In this document: positions 61,020 through 64,000 of the stretch, piece by piece
Numbering within the stretch: the first letter of the stretch is position 1
How the letters are laid out: every line of letters begins with the position of its first letter
NCBI GenBank assembly: GCA_030141605.1
Contig: JAQGDQ010000165.1
Span: 156,001-220,000 of the forward strand
Source: Tubiluchus corallicola
Lineage: Eukaryota > Priapulida > Priapulimorpha > Priapulimorphida > Tubiluchidae
DNA length: 64,000 bases
Reading direction: 5' to 3'
Translations under genes and position numbers: made by a program
Notes under the pieces: generated by a model
Told to the model about the DNA's origin: nothing
The model's database searches: none
Seen by the model: the letters and a program-made list of their open reading frames with translations, nothing else

Positions 61020-63077
61020 CTACCCAAAAAATTAACAGTAACTGACTTGCCTTTGACAAGTGAATGGCAGTGCCGACAACAGCATTTATAAAAGTGAAAC
61101 TAGTGGTGGCACTAGTGCAAAGAAGCAGAATCTCTGATAGCTGTAGATGACCGTGACAACAACAACACTCCGTTGTTAATTGCAATTGCTTTCTCTAACT
61201 TGACAACATAAGTAATTAACAAAACTTTCCTAACGACTTTGTTGTTGTTCTCTCTTCACTGCAGTTACATGATAGTCTTTGAGCTTTTATCTTTTTCAAG
61301 GAAATAAATTAACAATGTAGCAATAGTGCATTTATTTGAAGTATCAACTAAGAAATGTCATTCAACGCTGAATGTTTCTACCAGGTACCTCTATATTATA
61401 ATAATTTACTCTTCAACATAAATAAGTAAGAACAAATGATTTATTAGTAGTATGAATGCTACGCAAAAAAATGAATATTCCGAACAGAATCAGGTCAGTA
61501 GAAAACTATTTTGGGCAAGAAGAAGCATAGGCGTACGGGAGGAAGTTTCACAAGGGGGTGGGTGGCAGAAGAAATTTGCCCTGAATTTTTTTCCAAGTTG
61601 CCCTATTTTGAGTGATTTCCAAATAAGTGCAAACAGTGAGCTACATAATTATGTAGGATATAGACTGACAAAAGTGTCTAAAAACAAAATATTTGCACTT
61701 ATAGGTCTAGATATGTACATGCTTATTTTGTATTCATACCTATCTTTATTCAATATAACGCACACGGAGTGTAAGGAAATGACAGCCTTGTTATACATAA
61801 AAATAACCACAAGTAGATGTAAACGCATTTTTTGGATTTAATTCGTTACAATATTTTCTTTAATACGTTTTTAAAACGTTTTCTCATTCATTATTGTCAG
61901 AAATTGAAATTAAAATTAACAAATTAATGAAGGGAGAAAAAGAAGTGACTAATGGCATCATTCCCATTGAGAAACCAACATAAATCCATAAATTGTACCG
62001 CTGTTTATTTCTGGCACTCGCATTTCTGACTGCGAATAAGTGCTTCACGCAAAATTAAATGCTCTTTATAATAGTTTAATCAGTTTTTATCTGTTCTTTT
62101 TGGTTTCTTCTGAATGGGGGCAGACCTTCCTGGCATCTCATAGTAATTGGAATATTAATGGTATATAAATGCAAGAAGTTCAAATTATAATAACCTTTAC
62201 TAAAAAAATCATGAGTCTAACAAGACACAAGCCAAATGTTTCTGTTTCAAATGAACAAACATGCAAATACTTTCACAATACTTTTTCTAACGCTTCAGAA
62301 ATTCAAAAGAACCAATGACGAAGGTTTGTGTTTTCCTTTTGCAAATATGTCTACAACTTTGCCAGTACATTGAGAACATGTACTTAACAAGTGTACAAGG
62401 ATTGGTGTAACAAAATTGATAGCATGTACTATTATTAAAGTTAATTTTAAAATTTTAAAGTTAAAAATAATTCGTTGTAAAAGACACACTAATTGTGGCC
62501 ACTAAGAAGAGGAAGTGCAGTACATAAACCATTTTTGAAAAATGAAATCTTAAATTCTGAAATTTAAAACAAAATTATTTGTCCTGAGATTGTACAATTC
62601 ATTTGCCCACCAATTGGCACTGCAGCGCCGCCTCATATGCCTATGAGTCTGAGTGAATTTATAATATCAGGCTTCTCAAACAATGACATCTTGCGTTTAC
62701 TAAATACATTGTTAATTAATTAACTGAATAGCATAACATGTATATTAACTGCAAAGTTACTTTTTTTTATTAACGTTGTAAATAGCAACTAAATACTGTA
62801 TGTTTATTTGTTATTATTGCACTTGTGATTATGAAAATGCGAATAAATGATATATAAAGCATATGATATGACATGATGTTTATATATAATATAAAATGTG
62901 CTTTCCATAAGTAATTTATAAATACATTATAGACCTTATAAATGCTTTAAAAACACATAAGTATATATATGTATGTATATTATATACATATATATCGTTA
63001 AATGAGCCAAACTTGACTGATTGAGAAAAAGTTGAAAAAGTGTGAATTAAGTCTGGATTTCAACCTGTGACTATTGT

Positions 63078-63135
63078 ATACTCTAGTGGTCATCGTGTTG
63101 GACTTTATAGCGTCCCTGGTTCAAGCAAGTGACCT
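63078..63135 (+). mobile_element. tRNA-like SINE head in sulfotransferase B intron 4
   Basis: ctagtggtcatcgtgttgg and ctggttcaagc form box-A-like and box-B-like elements. It is the duplicate of 51,806-51,865. Confidence 0.4.
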
Positions 63136-63386
63136 GATTCAAATTAAATTTTTGTTACTTCGTTCCTTCACTAAGCAATAAATTTAAAACAAAAGTCAAA
63201 AATAATCAGGTAATGCAATATATGATAAGATACTCATACACAAAGTGTAATATAACGTGACGTAGCACAACAGCATAATATACTGAAAGATACTGAAACA
63301 TGAATCATATTTATAATTCACTTGTGTTCAGCTATTCTAAGTAGTTTCACTTAGCCTTAATAGGTCAGTGGAATGAAGATGCCTAC

Positions 63387-63481
63387 CTTTAATATGTCTT
63401 CATATTTAGTAAACAATATGTTCTCGTAATCTCTGTATTTCCACCATGTTTTCACGTGCTCAAACCAAGAACCCATAGCCA
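63387..63481 (-). CDS. Sulfotransferase B exon 4 (exons 1-3 lie beyond the window)
   Basis: A 95-bp exon with acceptor tttttttag and donor gtaggc. It reads VAMGSWFEHVKTWWKYRD, then ILFTKYEDILK. Versus copy A it has N to M, R to T, N to D and K to E. The intron side of the acceptor is replaced by inserted DNA. The 5' half of the gene must lie to the right of 64,000. Confidence 0.93.
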
Positions 63482-64000
63482 CTAAAAAAAAGGTTACTAA
63501 TTTTGAAGCCATGTATTTTAGCAATATACTAATTTCTTGGAATAGTGAATTCATGATCAGTGACCGATCAAAAATCGTAATCAAAATTAATGGTAAGTGT
63601 TACTCCATAGAGGAAAGAAGTCCTAATTAAACAGAGACAAAAGTTCCAGTTGATTTACCAATTATAAACTTGCAAGTTAACTGACATTGTTGATCGCGGT
63701 TCCTATAGCAACCACTGCTTGTTCTGGCAGTAACTGTACAATGATGAAAATTATGATGCTGATAACAAAAAGGAGAAATAATAATAACTAGCCAAACGCC
63801 ACAAAAGAACCCATATCACACCACACAAACCTGCCACACCATACCTCCCACATCTTACCACAACAACACACCGCAAAACCACACCACCTACACAATACAT
63901 CACATCTCCCATACCACACCAACCCACCACTCCACTCGCAGCACATCACCCAAACACAGCACGCCATACCACAACATCCACAACGAACCACACTCACTAC

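Overview
This is eukaryotic DNA from a non-vertebrate animal. It is AT-rich, its genes are split by GT-AG introns, and the introns are full of microsatellites, minisatellites and small inverted-repeat transposons. The exons read as animal-specific families: an Eph receptor tyrosine kinase and cytosolic sulfotransferases. I cannot name the phylum. Exon phases in the Eph gene resemble those of vertebrate Eph genes, but introns of up to 13 kb and the mobile-element content argue for a medium or large invertebrate genome.

Region 1-13,073 has no exon I can support. It holds a decayed non-LTR retrotransposon tail (850-1209), a tRNA-derived SINE with a trinucleotide tail (2622-2975), a 380-bp TA-flanked MITE, a TTAA-flanked MITE, foldback elements and a 550-bp tetranucleotide tract. 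The first Eph exon or exons (signal peptide and first strand of the ligand-binding domain) must lie here unseen or left of the window.

Region 13,074-44,709 (+) is one Eph receptor gene. Fifteen consecutive exons join in phase into 938 residues ending at a TAG: ephrin-binding domain, Cys-rich/EGF-like module, two fibronectin III domains, transmembrane helix, juxtamembrane tyrosines, complete tyrosine kinase, SAM domain and a PDZ-binding C-terminus. All catalytic motifs are intact. Its introns carry a 49-copy 28-bp minisatellite, a 1-kb foldback with 310-320-bp arms, a 580-bp GA tract and a 220-bp CT tract, a 121-bp satellite that appears to contain a reverse-transcriptase YxDD box, a 133-bp array grown inside a MITE, and inverted MITE pairs that bracket exons.

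Region 44,710-49,277 is intergenic, with two MITEs and the start of a ~6-kb segmental duplication (46,706-52,690 and 57,756-64,000, direct orientation).

Region 49,278-64,000 (-) holds two tandem sulfotransferase genes. Copy A is complete: six exons, 320 residues, PAPS-binding YPKSG, catalytic His and RKG...DWKN. Copy B shows its last three exons, intact; the first three lie beyond the right edge. Each copy has a Penelope-like retroelement endonuclease (GIY-YIG) fragment downstream, duplicated with it. The two copies differ by more amino-acid-changing than silent changes in the visible exons.

The two loci are functionally unrelated: a membrane receptor for contact signalling and a family of soluble PAPS-dependent sulfotransferases. 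I found no bacterial-type operon, CRISPR array or viral gene.
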